Origin: Achromobacter sp. MFA1 R4
GTDB lineage: Bacteria > Pseudomonadota > Gammaproteobacteria > Burkholderiales > Burkholderiaceae_B
Reading direction: 5' to 3'
NCBI RefSeq assembly: GCF_900156745.1
Contig: NZ_LT707065.1
Span: 2,666,001-2,730,000, forward strand
Length of the DNA stretch: 64,000 nt
Shown: positions 1 through 7,805 of the stretch, one piece after another
Layout of the letters: each line of letters starts with the position of its first letter
Numbering within the stretch: the first letter of the stretch is position 1
Position numbers and translations under genes: made by a program
Notes under the pieces: generated by a model
The model's input: the letters and a program-made list of their open reading frames with translations, nothing else
What the model was told of the DNA's origin: nothing
The model's database searches: none

Positions 1-31
1 GCCCTGATCCACGGCCGCAGGATCCCGCATC

Positions 32-1489
32 ATGGCTCTGACCACCCGCTGTCCGCAGTGCGGCACCTCGTTCAAGGTGGTGCCTGACCAGCTCCGGGTC
101 CGCAACGGGCTGGTGCGCTGCGGCGCCTGCTCGACCGTGTTCGATGGGCGCGCCTGCCTGGTCTCCGCGCCGGGAGCGCCCGTCGCCCCGACGCCGCCGG
201 CCAGCGCGCCGTTGCCGTCCTCGGCCGCGGCGGTCGCCGCGCCCGTGCTCGCGCCGCATGCCGCGCCCTCGCGCGTCGCCTCGGCGGCCCCTGAACCCCA
301 CGTCGAACCGCGCGTGATCCTGCCTTGGGAAGACGAGCCCGCGATTCCTGCGGCGCCCGCGATTCCCGCAGCGCCCACGATCGCGCCTGCGCCCGCGATT
401 CCGCCCGCGCCTGCGCCCGCGATTCCGCCCGCGCCTGCGCCCGCGATTCCGCCCGCGCCTGCGCCCGCGATTCCGCCCGCGCCTGCGCCCGCGATTCCGC
501 CCGCGCCTGCGCCCGTGATCCCGCCTGCGCCCGCGATTCCGCCCGCCGTGCTGCGCGGCCGCGATGACATCCGGCGCCGCGCGGAACCGGACAATACCCT
601 TCCCGAAGACGACCTGGACGAAGACGCGGACTACGCCGACGACGACGAACCGTTCCTGCGTGATCCCGAACCGCGGCGCGCCGCCCAGGCCGCGCCGATC
701 GCACCGGTCGCACCGGTCGCACCGATCGCGCCGGCGGCACGCCCTGCCGGCTATCGCAGCGAGCCCATCGTCGCCGCGCGGGCGGCCGAACCGGCCATCG
801 ACTGGAACGCGCCCCGCGACCATGACGACGTGCGCGATGCCGAGCGCGACGACGAATACGAAAACGAAGATGACTTCGACCACGGCGGCGCCCATGAGCC
901 GGTCTTGGGCGATACGCGCACGCGCTATTCCAGCGCCACGGACGTCGGCCGCGCGCCGCCCGAGTTCCTGGACCAGGACCGCATCGAGCGCAGCGGCCTC
1001 CTGCGCAGGCTCTGGGGCTATGCGTGCCTCATCGGCCTGATCGCGCTGGGCCTGCAACTGCTGTACGTGTACCGCACCGACATCGCCAATTCCGTGCCGG
1101 CGCTGCGGCCGGTCCTGGAGGCCGTCTGCAAGCCCCTGGACTGCACCGTGGGCTATGCGCGCCGCCGCGACCTCATCAGCATTTCCTCGTCGTCGCTGCA
1201 GCCGCCGGCGGGCGCCGCCGCGATCGACGACGGGCGCACCCGGCTGGTGCTGACCGTGATGCTGCACAACCGCCACGACAAGCCCCAGCATTGGCCGGCG
1301 CTGGTGCTGGAATTGAACGACCTGTCGGACACGGTGGTCGTGCGCAAGGTGCTGATGCCCGAGAACTACCTCACCCCGCAGCAGCTCGCCGGCCCGTTCG
1401 GTCCGCAAGCCGCGTTGAAGATTTCCGTCCCCATCGAAGTGACCGGCGTACAGGTCAATGGCTACCAACTCGACAAGTTTTTTCCGTAA
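32..1489 (+). CDS. DUF3426 zinc-ribbon membrane protein with proline/alanine repeat
   Basis: A 485-residue protein. Residues 1-40 form an MJ0042-type zinc ribbon with paired Cys (CPQC near residue 8 and CGAC near residue 30). A long low-complexity Pro/Ala/acidic linker follows (about 45-310), then one membrane segment (about 335-355) and a C-terminal domain typical of DUF3426, including the conserved stretch ending in a V-C-x-x-L-x-C pair. This matches the family usually found beside prmA in betaproteobacteria, but the upstream gene lies outside the window; a TGA at 5-7 may be its stop. The role is unknown in the family. The linker carries a perfect 24-bp tandem repeat, entered separately. 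Identification as a family member is firm; function is not. Confidence 0.9.
   Translation: MALTTRCPQCGTSFKVVPDQLRVRNGLVRCGACSTVFDGRACLVSAPGAPVAPTPPASAPLPSSAAAVAAPVLAPHAAPSRVASAAPEPHVEPRVILPWEDEPAIPAAPAIPAAPTIAPAPAIPPAPAPAIPPAPAPAIPPAPAPAIPPAPAPAIPPAPAPVIPPAPAIPPAVLRGRDDIRRRAEPDNTLPEDDLDEDADYADDDEPFLRDPEPRRAAQAAPIAPVAPVAPIAPAARPAGYRSEPIVAARAAEPAIDWNAPRDHDDVRDAERDDEYENEDDFDHGGAHEPVLGDTRTRYSSATDVGRAPPEFLDQDRIERSGLLRRLWGYACLIGLIALGLQLLYVYRTDIANSVPALRPVLEAVCKPLDCTVGYARRRDLISISSSSLQPPAGAAAIDDGRTRLVLTVMLHNRHDKPQHWPALVLELNDLSDTVVVRKVLMPENYLTPQQLAGPFGPQAALKISVPIEVTGVQVNGYQLDKFFP
395..514 (+). repeat. Five perfect 24-bp tandem copies inside the zinc-ribbon gene
   Basis: Five identical 24-bp units run head to tail and encode an 8-residue Ala-Ile-Pro-Pro-Ala-Pro-Ala-Pro unit. 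Degenerate units flank them on both sides. The unit length is a multiple of three, so gain or loss of copies keeps the reading frame. Confidence 0.95.
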
Positions 1490-1501
1490 AGGATGACAAG
1501 C

Positions 1502-2443
1502 ATGGCAACCCCTGTTCTGGTCTGCGGTTCGATGGCGTTCGACACCATTGCGGTGTTCGAAGGCCGCTTCAAAGAGCACATTCTTGCCGACCGCATGCAC
1601 TCGCTGAGCGTGTCGTTCCTGGTGCCCAGCATGCGCAAGGAATTCGGCGGCTGCTCGGGCAACATCGCCTACAACATGAACCTGCTCGGCGGCACGCCGG
1701 TGCCGGTCGCGACGGTCGGCGAAGACGCGGGCGAGTACATGCAGCGCCTGTCGGACCTGGGCATCGACGTCAGCCGCGTCAAGGTCATCCCCGACACCTT
1801 CACCGCGCAGTGCTTCATCACGACCGACCTGGACGACAACCAGATCACGGCTTTCCACCCGGGCGCCATGTCCTTCGCCGCGCAGAACGACCTGAGCGAC
1901 GCCGACGCCGCCTGGGCCATCGTGGCGCCGGACGCGAAGGAGGGCATGTTTGCCCACGCCGAACGCCTGCACAAGCGCGGCATTCCCTTCATCTTCGACC
2001 TGGGCCAGGCCATGCCGCTGTTCGACGGCGCCGACCTCGAGCGCATGCTCAAGCTGGCGCAGGCGCTGACCGTCAACGATTACGAGGCGGGCGTGGTCGA
2101 GCAGCGCACCGGCCGCAGCGTCGCCGACATCGCGCGAAGCCTGCAGGCCGTGGTGGTGACGCGCGGCGCCGAGGGCGCCACCCTGCACACCGAAGGCAGG
2201 ACCATCCAGATCGCCCCCGTGCGCGCGTCGCAGGTGGTGGACCCCACGGGCTGCGGCGATGCGCAGCGCGGCGGGCTGCTGCATGGCCTGACCAGCGGCT
2301 GGAACTGGGAAGACAGTTGCCGCCTGGGCAACGTGATGGGCGCGATCAAGATCGCCTCGCGCGGCCCGCAGAATCATGCCCCGACGCGCGCCGAGATCGA
2401 CGCCGTGCTGCACGCCACCTACGGCATCCATCTGCCCGCCTGA
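1502..2443 (+). CDS. PfkB-family carbohydrate/nucleoside kinase
   Basis: A 313-residue ribokinase-like enzyme that would phosphorylate a sugar or nucleoside with ATP in the cytoplasm. The N-terminal strand V-L-V-C-G-S, the G-G-C-S-G-N-I-A substrate-binding turn (about residue 50) and the C-terminal D-P-T-G-C-G-D-A anion-hole motif are visible; the Asp of G-x-G-D is the expected catalytic base. The overall sequence resembles the adenosine-kinase-like branch. The ATG at 1502 is preferred over an in-frame ATG at 1493 because AAGGA at 1489-1493 sits 8 bases before it but runs into the earlier codon. It starts 12 bases after the zinc-ribbon gene, so the two are probably cotranscribed. Substrate is not assigned. 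Confidence 0.88.
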   Translation: MATPVLVCGSMAFDTIAVFEGRFKEHILADRMHSLSVSFLVPSMRKEFGGCSGNIAYNMNLLGGTPVPVATVGEDAGEYMQRLSDLGIDVSRVKVIPDTFTAQCFITTDLDDNQITAFHPGAMSFAAQNDLSDADAAWAIVAPDAKEGMFAHAERLHKRGIPFIFDLGQAMPLFDGADLERMLKLAQALTVNDYEAGVVEQRTGRSVADIARSLQAVVVTRGAEGATLHTEGRTIQIAPVRASQVVDPTGCGDAQRGGLLHGLTSGWNWEDSCRLGNVMGAIKIASRGPQNHAPTRAEIDAVLHATYGIHLPA

Positions 2444-2520
2444 CCGGCGCCGGGCGTTCCGGAATTTTCGGGAACCGCAACGCGATGCCGGGGTCGAACC
2501 GGCAGCGCAACTTCAAGAGG

Positions 2521-2540
2521 CAACGGGCTGTAGCCCGTTG
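2521..2540 (+). other. Hairpin after the PfkB gene
   Basis: A perfect 9-bp inverted repeat (CAACGGGCT / AGCCCGTTG) with 2 central bases lies 78 bases past the PfkB stop. No T-run follows, so it is a weak terminator candidate or a transcript 3'-end structure. Confidence 0.45.
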
Positions 2541-2596
2541 TTGCTTGCCGCAGTTTGCAGCTTCTGGCGGAGCGTTTCAGTCTGTTGCTGTCCCGC

Positions 2597-2624
2597 TTGC
2601 CGGCCTTTTTGGGCGGAGTATGAT
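2597..2624 (+). promoter_or_regulatory. Sigma70-like promoter for the glycine-zipper lipoprotein
   Basis: TTGCCG at 2597 and TATGAT at 2619 are separated by 16 bases and lie 37 bases before the lipoprotein start codon. Prediction from sequence only. Confidence 0.6.
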
Positions 2625-2660
2625 CAATCTCCGTCGGCAGTGCCCGAACGAGGAGTCCAA

Positions 2661-3164
2661 ATGAATCATATAAAGTCTTTTTCCCTGGTGACGCCGCGCA
2701 CTGGCCGCTGGTTGGCCGTCGCGGCCGTTGTGACATCGGTGGCGGTCCTTGGCGGTTGCGCAAACCCCAGCGCTTCCAGCGGCGTGTACAGCTATGACCA
2801 GGCGCAACGCGAACAGATCGTCCGTACCGGCACGGTCACCGGCGTGCGTCCGATCGTCATCCAGAATGACAAATCCAGCGGCGTCGGCATGGTGGCCGGC
2901 GGCGCGTTGGGCGGTGTGGCAGGCAACGCGATCGGGGGCGGCACGGGCCGCACCATCGCCACGGTGGGCGGCGTCATTCTCGGCGCCCTGGCCGGCAACG
3001 CCGTGGAAAACCGCGCCCAGAAGAACTCCGGCCTGGAAATCACGGTGCGCCTGGATAACGGCGAAACCCGCGTGGTCGCCCAGGAAGCGGATGTGCCCAT
3101 CAGCGTGGGCCAGCGCGTGCAGGTCATCAGCGGCGCCGGTCCCACCCGCGTCACGCCGATGTAA
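2661..3164 (+). CDS. Glycine-zipper 2TM outer-membrane lipoprotein (SlyB/PcP-like)
   Basis: A 167-residue lipoprotein. The start is set by AGGAG at 2651-2655, although the frame is open further upstream. A signal peptide ends in the lipobox V-L-G-G-C near residue 33, so the mature protein is predicted to be lipid-anchored. Residues about 75-110 are a glycine zipper (repeated G-G-x-x-G-x-x-x-G) of the 2TM family found in SlyB and Pcp lipoproteins. The C-terminal 50 residues form the usual small beta domain. It has its own predicted promoter and a strong terminator, so it is likely monocistronic. The role in envelope integrity is family knowledge, not shown here. Confidence 0.9.
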   Translation: MNHIKSFSLVTPRTGRWLAVAAVVTSVAVLGGCANPSASSGVYSYDQAQREQIVRTGTVTGVRPIVIQNDKSSGVGMVAGGALGGVAGNAIGGGTGRTIATVGGVILGALAGNAVENRAQKNSGLEITVRLDNGETRVVAQEADVPISVGQRVQVISGAGPTRVTPM

Positions 3165-3182
3165 TCTTCCCCGCCTTCCCGA

Positions 3183-3208
3183 AAAGCCCGCACGCGCGGG
3201 CTTTTTTT
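3183..3208 (+). terminator. Rho-independent terminator of the lipoprotein gene
   Basis: A perfect 9-bp stem (AAAGCCCGC / GCGGGCTTT) with the 4-base loop ACGC, followed by more T residues (T-run 3202-3208). Confidence 0.92.
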
Positions 3209-3558
3209 CGTCATGACGCGGGCTGTGGCGTCGCCGAAGCGAGGCGGAGGCGGCGCGCTCCCTGAACGTAAAAATGTGTCGCTCGGCCACAACGCGGCTC
3301 CCCGGGATTTACCCGAAGGCGTTACCTTTCCGAGCCTTTTCTCGCCATTTCAACCATAAGTTTCATGGCGATTCCACGGCCGAAGTGCAATGATTGCGAC
3401 GGCGCGGCAGCCCGGATTTAATGTAACCACCTGCATCCGGACGCCGTGCTGGCTGGCTGGAATTTTCAGTTTTGTTTCAGCTCTTTTCTGTATCCTCGTC
3501 GCCTGAATCCCGGGGCGGGGGATGGTTTGCCGAAAGGCGACGTTAGGCTGCACTACCT
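3209..3558. other. Gene-free leader region before the dlt-type operon
   Basis: About 350 bases with no convincing reading frame on either strand. The last 100 bases are relatively T-rich, with a TATCCT at 3491 that could be a -10 element but no good -35 partner. The operon promoter is presumably here; I cannot place it firmly. Confidence 0.5.
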
Positions 3559-3798
3559 ATGCACACCGAGCAAGAACTCCACACCAAGATCGGCGAGATC
3601 GTCGAGTCGATCGTCATGAAGAAAGTCACCCCCGACACGCAACTGATTGCCACCGGCCTGGTCGATTCGCTCGCCGCCGTGGACATCACGCTGGCTGTCG
3701 AGTCCGAGTACGGATGCAGCATTCCGGCTCCCGAAATCGCAGAGCACCTTCAGTCGGTCCGCGTGTTAGCCGGCTATGTCGCTGCCCATACTTCGTAA
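3559..3798 (+). CDS. dltC: D-alanyl carrier protein (DltC-like acyl carrier protein)
   Basis: A 79-residue acyl carrier protein. The phosphopantetheine attachment site is the Ser of V-D-S-L at residue 37. In Dlt systems this protein carries D-alanine as a thioester from the ligase DltA to the membrane acyltransferase DltB. It is the first gene of a five-gene operon (3559-7733) and its last 23 bases overlap dltD, which suggests translational coupling. No strong Shine-Dalgarno precedes the ATG. As a lone ACP it would be ambiguous; the gene context makes the DltC role likely. A related Bordetella locus, dra, has been described as promoting D-alanine modification of an outer-membrane component and resistance to antimicrobial peptides. 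Confidence 0.88.
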   Translation: MHTEQELHTKIGEIVESIVMKKVTPDTQLIATGLVDSLAAVDITLAVESEYGCSIPAPEIAEHLQSVRVLAGYVAAHTS

Positions 3799-4963
3799 TA
3801 CCCGCTTCCTGTCGCACGCCGCCGCGGCAGCGACGGCCGTGGCGTTGGCGGTGGCCGCGTATTGCGGCGCGGACGACCTGCTCTCCCGCGTCGTCAATCC
3901 CGCGTCCTCGCGGTCCGCCGTGGCGGCCGACAAGAGCAATTACCTGCCCAACCTTGGCCCGGACTGGGGCACCCAGCACGTCAACCTGAACCGCCTGGGC
4001 AATGCCCTGAGCGATGGCACGCTGGTGGTCCTTGGTTCGTCCGAACTCTCCAGCCACGACCTGCGCTTCGTTCCCTACCGCTTCTTCCCGCAAGAGTTGA
4101 AGGTGCCCACGCTCGCCTACGGGCACGCGATGTTCCAGTCCTATGGCATCGTCAGCGTGCTGGAATCGGTGGCCGATTCGCTCACGCCCAATACGCGGCT
4201 GGTGATCATGCTGTCCCCGGCCTGGTTCGCGTCCGGCGGCCAGCTTCCGCGCAGCGCCTTCGCCGAACACGTCACGGGCCCGGTCTGGGACCGGCTGTGG
4301 GACCAGCCCAGCACGCGCGAGCAGATGCAGAACTGGATCAGCGACAACGCGAACTGGGGTCTGCTGTGGCTCATCGCCAATGGCCAGGTTTCCGAACTCA
4401 AGGACAAGCTGGCGCTCTGGTGGGAGGCCCGCAAGGAGCCGGCCCCCGACAAGCCGCGCAGCAAGCTGTCCGTCCCCGCGCATCGCTATGTGTCGTGGCC
4501 CAAGTCCGCCCGCCTGGATAGCGGGCAGTGGTCCAGGATCACGCACGAGGCGCGCGAGGTCGAGCGCACCCTGGGCGGCAACAACCCCTACGACGTGCGC
4601 GACGACTACTACAAGCAGTACCTCGCGCCGCTGTACTCGCCCGCGCGCAACGAATTCGCCGACGTCGATCCGATCACCCGCACCGAACTCGGCGACCTCT
4701 CTCGCGTGATGGCCTTGCTGCAAAAGCGCAAGGTCAAGGCGTACTTCGTGATCCAGCCGTTCAATCCCAAGCTCATCCTGGACGTCGAACGGTTCGATCC
4801 GGTGGTGGACGCCATCACTGGCATGTGCACGCGCTATCAGATGGGGTGCCTGGATCTCTACAGCATTCCCTTTGAACCAGGAATGTTGCGCGACGACATG
4901 CACCTGGCCGAACTTGGCTGGGCCATGGCCGACCAAGGCATTGCGGAGTACTTTTCCCGATGA
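3776..4963 (+). CDS. dltD: DltD-like D-alanyl transferase, SGNH-hydrolase fold
   Basis: A 395-residue protein with one N-terminal membrane segment (about residues 12-32) and the rest predicted periplasmic. The nucleophile motif G-S-S-E-L at residues 87-91 and the late D-x-x-H motif at residues 373-376 (D-D-M-H) supply the Ser/Asp/His triad expected of DltD. In Gram-positive systems DltD acts last, moving D-alanine to the polymer acceptor. It overlaps the carrier gene by 23 bases, and its TGA overlaps the ATG of the next gene (ATGA at 4960). Length fits the family. The acceptor in a Gram-negative envelope is not known from this sequence. Confidence 0.9.
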   Translation: MSLPILRNTRFLSHAAAAATAVALAVAAYCGADDLLSRVVNPASSRSAVAADKSNYLPNLGPDWGTQHVNLNRLGNALSDGTLVVLGSSELSSHDLRFVPYRFFPQELKVPTLAYGHAMFQSYGIVSVLESVADSLTPNTRLVIMLSPAWFASGGQLPRSAFAEHVTGPVWDRLWDQPSTREQMQNWISDNANWGLLWLIANGQVSELKDKLALWWEARKEPAPDKPRSKLSVPAHRYVSWPKSARLDSGQWSRITHEAREVERTLGGNNPYDVRDDYYKQYLAPLYSPARNEFADVDPITRTELGDLSRVMALLQKRKVKAYFVIQPFNPKLILDVERFDPVVDAITGMCTRYQMGCLDLYSIPFEPGMLRDDMHLAELGWAMADQGIAEYFSR

Positions 4964-5133
4964 AATTCTTTCGTAAAGACCCTGCCCGCAATGCGGGCGC
5001 GCCGTGGGCGCGCCGCTTCTTCTGGCATCTGTGCCTGTACCTGGGCGTGATCCTCGTGTTCGTGCTGCAGGCGCAGCCCACGACGGGCAGCGGCGGGCCG
5101 ATCAAGGTCGAATTCCAATACCAGCAGTTCTGA
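4960..5133 (+). CDS. dltX: DltX-like microprotein with C-terminal F-x-Y-x-x-F motif
   Basis: A 57-residue protein. It starts with an ATG that overlaps the dltD stop and ends 7 bases before dltB. A basic N-terminus (K2, R5, K6, R10, R18, R19) precedes one membrane helix (about residues 20-38). A short Gly/Pro-rich linker follows, and the last six residues read F-Q-Y-Q-Q-F, with Tyr54 in the centre. This layout matches Gram-positive DltX: tiny, single-pass, basic N-terminus in the cytoplasm, conserved C-terminal Tyr motif outside. Recent work on that system proposes that the Tyr accepts D-alanine from DltB before DltD passes it on. Position between dltD and dltB supports the same role. The gene is easily missed because of its size. 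Confidence 0.85.
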   Translation: MKFFRKDPARNAGAPWARRFFWHLCLYLGVILVFVLQAQPTTGSGGPIKVEFQYQQF

Positions 5134-5140
5134 GCGCGCC

Positions 5141-6268
5141 ATGGAACTGTTCGCAAGCTTGAGCTTCTTCGGCGGCGCCCTGTTCGGCGGCCTGGGCCTG
5201 GTCGCGTACCGGTCGTCCGGCATGCCGCTGCGCATCGGCTATCGCCACATCATCGGGGTCATCTGCCTGGGCGTCTGGATGGCGGTGTTCTGGGCGCGGC
5301 CCTATCAGCCCATCGCGCTGCTCGCCATCTCGGGCGGGGCGCTGTGGGCGATGCGCCGCAATTACATCCCCACGTGGCTCGCCGTGATCATCACCATGAC
5401 GCCGCTGCTGCTGGTCAAGACGGGGGTGTCGCATCTGGGCGCCATGCTCGGGCTGTCGTTCGCCACCTTCCGCGCCATCGACGTGCTGCTGTTCGCGCCG
5501 CGCAACGAGCGCGTCTCGCCGCTCGATTACTTCATCTATCTGTTTTTCCCGCTGACGCTGCTGGCCGGTCCCATGTACCGCTGGCGCGCTTTCCAGGCCG
5601 ACCTGAAGCGCGGCTATGAAGGCGTCAACCTGAACACCTGGCTGACCGGGCTGGAGCTCATCATGGTGGGCGTGATCCAGAAGTTCGGCCTGGCCGAGCT
5701 GGTCTGGCGGTACGGCCTGGCGACGCTGGACGCGCACGACTATTCGTTCACCGGGGTGGCGCTGAACGCGTCGCTCTACAGCGCCTATCTGTTCTTCGAT
5801 TTCGCGGGCTATTCGACGATGGCGATCGGGATCGGCATGCTGTTCGGCTTTACCCTGCCGATCAACTTCCGCAATCCGCTGGCGACCCTCAATCCGCAGG
5901 ATTTCTGGCGGCGCTGGCACATCAGCCTGTCGGAATGGCTGCGCGACGTCGTGTTCATGCCCATCTACAAGGCCCTGAGCAAGACCCGGTTCTTCGGCCG
6001 GCATCGCCTGGCCGCGCAGAACATCGGCATCTTCGCGACCCTGCTGGCCATGGGCGTCTGGAACGGCCTGTCGCTGCACTACATCGTCAGCGGCCTGATG
6101 TTCGGCCTGTATTCGGTGGGGCACAACCTGCTGATCAACGCCGCGCGCACCCGGCCGGCCCTGCAGGCGCTGCTGGCGCGTCCCGTCATGCGCTTTCTCG
6201 GGCGCGTGCTCACCCTGATCCTGGCCGCGCTGGCGCTGTACGTCTTCAGCGGCCGCAGCCCTATCTGA
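5141..6268 (+). CDS. dltB: DltB-like MBOAT membrane acyltransferase
   Basis: A 375-residue polytopic membrane protein of the MBOAT family, expected to move D-alanine from the carrier protein across the inner membrane. The family block R-W-H-I-S-L-S-x-W-L-R-D is present with His260. The second family position, normally W-H-G in MBOAT enzymes such as AlgI, reads W307-N308-G309 here, with the nearest His at 313 (L-H-Y). Spacing from His260 to residue 308 is about that between the two key histidines of other members, so the catalytic His assignment needs an alignment. The gene starts 7 bases after dltX and 16 bases before dltA. Confidence 0.9.
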   Translation: MELFASLSFFGGALFGGLGLVAYRSSGMPLRIGYRHIIGVICLGVWMAVFWARPYQPIALLAISGGALWAMRRNYIPTWLAVIITMTPLLLVKTGVSHLGAMLGLSFATFRAIDVLLFAPRNERVSPLDYFIYLFFPLTLLAGPMYRWRAFQADLKRGYEGVNLNTWLTGLELIMVGVIQKFGLAELVWRYGLATLDAHDYSFTGVALNASLYSAYLFFDFAGYSTMAIGIGMLFGFTLPINFRNPLATLNPQDFWRRWHISLSEWLRDVVFMPIYKALSKTRFFGRHRLAAQNIGIFATLLAMGVWNGLSLHYIVSGLMFGLYSVGHNLLINAARTRPALQALLARPVMRFLGRVLTLILAALALYVFSGRSPI

Positions 6269-6284
6269 CGCCGGGAGCATCGGC

Positions 6285-7733
6285 ATGCGTTTCGACTTGA
6301 AGTCCTTCCAGTTCGTCGACGACGGACGCGCGAGCGACGCGCTGGCCGTGGCCGCCGCGGACCGCAGCCTGACCTGGGCGCAGTTGCGCGCCGAATCCCA
6401 CGCCTGGGCCGACGCGGCGCGCGCGCACGGGGTGGCGCCCGACGTGCCGGTGGCGATCTACGGACACAAGGAAGCCGCGTTCTTCGTCGCCATGGTCGGC
6501 GCGCTCCTCATCGGCGCCCCGTTCGTGCCCGTGGACACCATCTATCCGCCCGAACGCCTGCGCCGCATCGCCGAAATCGTGCGCCCGGCCGCCGTGTTCG
6601 ACGCCGCGACGGGCCGTTTCACGCCGGGCGAGGGCGCCATGCTGGAGGAGCGGGGCCTGGCCTACGTGATGTTCACCTCCGGCAGCACGGGTGATCCCAA
6701 GGGGGTGCAGATCGGCCGCGAAAGCGTCGGCCTGCTCGGCGACTGGATGCTGGGCAGCTTCGGGCTGGGCGATGCGCCCGTCTTCATGAACCAGGCGCCG
6801 TTCAGCTTCGACCTGTCCATGTACGAGGTCTTTGCCACGCTGGCGTCGGGCGGCAGCTGCGTGCTCAATGCGCGCGAGCAGATCGCCGCGCCTGGCCCGT
6901 GGATGGACCGGCTGGCCAGCCACGGCATTACCGTGTGGGTGTCCACGCCCTCGTTTGCGCATCAGCAACTGGCCAACCGCGATTTCTCGCCGGCGACCTT
7001 GCCCACGCTGCGCACCTTCCTGTTCTGCGGCGAACCGCTGCCGGCGGCGCTGGCCAGGAAGTTGCGCCAGCGCTTTCCGGACGCGTCCATTCTCAACACC
7101 TACGGGCCGACCGAGGCCACGGTGGCGACCACCTGGATCGAAGTCACCGACGCGGTGCTGGCGGCGTACGACCCGCTGCCCGTCGGACGCGCCAAGCCCG
7201 ACAGCGTGCTGCTGGTGGATGAAGGCGAAATCTGCATCGTGGGCGACCACGTCATGCGCGGCTACCTGAATCGCGCCGACCTGAACGCGGCCAAGCTCTA
7301 CACCTATGCCGACGGCCGCCGTGCGTTCCGCACGGGGGACCTGGGGCAGATGGAAGCGGGCGGGCTGCTGTTCTGCCGCGGCCGGATGGATGACCAGATC
7401 AAGCTCAACGGCTACCGCATCGAGCTGGCCGAGATCGACGAGGCGCTGCATGGCCTGCCGGGCGTGCAGGGCAGCGCCTGCGCGGTGCTGCGCCGGCCTG
7501 ACGGCACGGCGGTGCGCCTGATTGGATTCGTGACCGGCGTGGATGTGTTGGGCGCGGAGGCGGCGCTGCTGGCGCCGGACGCGCTGTCCGGCTGGAAGGA
7601 GCGGCTGGCCGGGCGCCTGCCGCCCTACATGGTGCCGTCCGAGCTGGTGGCCTGCGCGGCCTTGCCCATGTCGAACAACCACAAGATCGATCGCAAGAAG
7701 CTGATCGAGATCTACAGCGCGATTCCGGTGTAG
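6285..7733 (+). CDS. dltA: D-alanine--carrier protein ligase (DltA-like adenylation enzyme)
   Basis: A 482-residue ANL-superfamily adenylation enzyme. It shows the A3 loop F-T-S-G-S-T-G-D-P-K-G near residue 130, the A5 motif N-T-Y-G-P-T-E near 271, the A7/A8 region (R-T-G-D-L then G-R-x-D-D-Q-I-K-L-N-G-Y-R-I-E) near 350-385, and a C-terminal Lys in N-x-K-I-D-R-K-K for adenylation. It would activate D-alanine with ATP and load it on the carrier protein of gene one. No condensation or thiolation domain is fused, as in stand-alone DltA. GGGAG 7 bases before the ATG supports the start. It is the last gene of the operon. Confidence 0.9.
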   Translation: MRFDLKSFQFVDDGRASDALAVAAADRSLTWAQLRAESHAWADAARAHGVAPDVPVAIYGHKEAAFFVAMVGALLIGAPFVPVDTIYPPERLRRIAEIVRPAAVFDAATGRFTPGEGAMLEERGLAYVMFTSGSTGDPKGVQIGRESVGLLGDWMLGSFGLGDAPVFMNQAPFSFDLSMYEVFATLASGGSCVLNAREQIAAPGPWMDRLASHGITVWVSTPSFAHQQLANRDFSPATLPTLRTFLFCGEPLPAALARKLRQRFPDASILNTYGPTEATVATTWIEVTDAVLAAYDPLPVGRAKPDSVLLVDEGEICIVGDHVMRGYLNRADLNAAKLYTYADGRRAFRTGDLGQMEAGGLLFCRGRMDDQIKLNGYRIELAEIDEALHGLPGVQGSACAVLRRPDGTAVRLIGFVTGVDVLGAEAALLAPDALSGWKERLAGRLPPYMVPSELVACAALPMSNNHKIDRKKLIEIYSAIPV

Positions 7734-7805
7734 ACCAGGATGAACCCGCCGGGCGCGAGAACGCCCGACGGGCGCGGGACGCCGGGACTCAGGCGCGCCG
7801 CGCGT

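Noticed and set aside
325..567. Cys/Ala/Arg repeat frame that could look like a small repeat protein or CRISPR-like array
   Set aside because: It is the 24-bp repeat of the zinc-ribbon gene read in another frame; there are no spacers between units, so it is not a CRISPR array.
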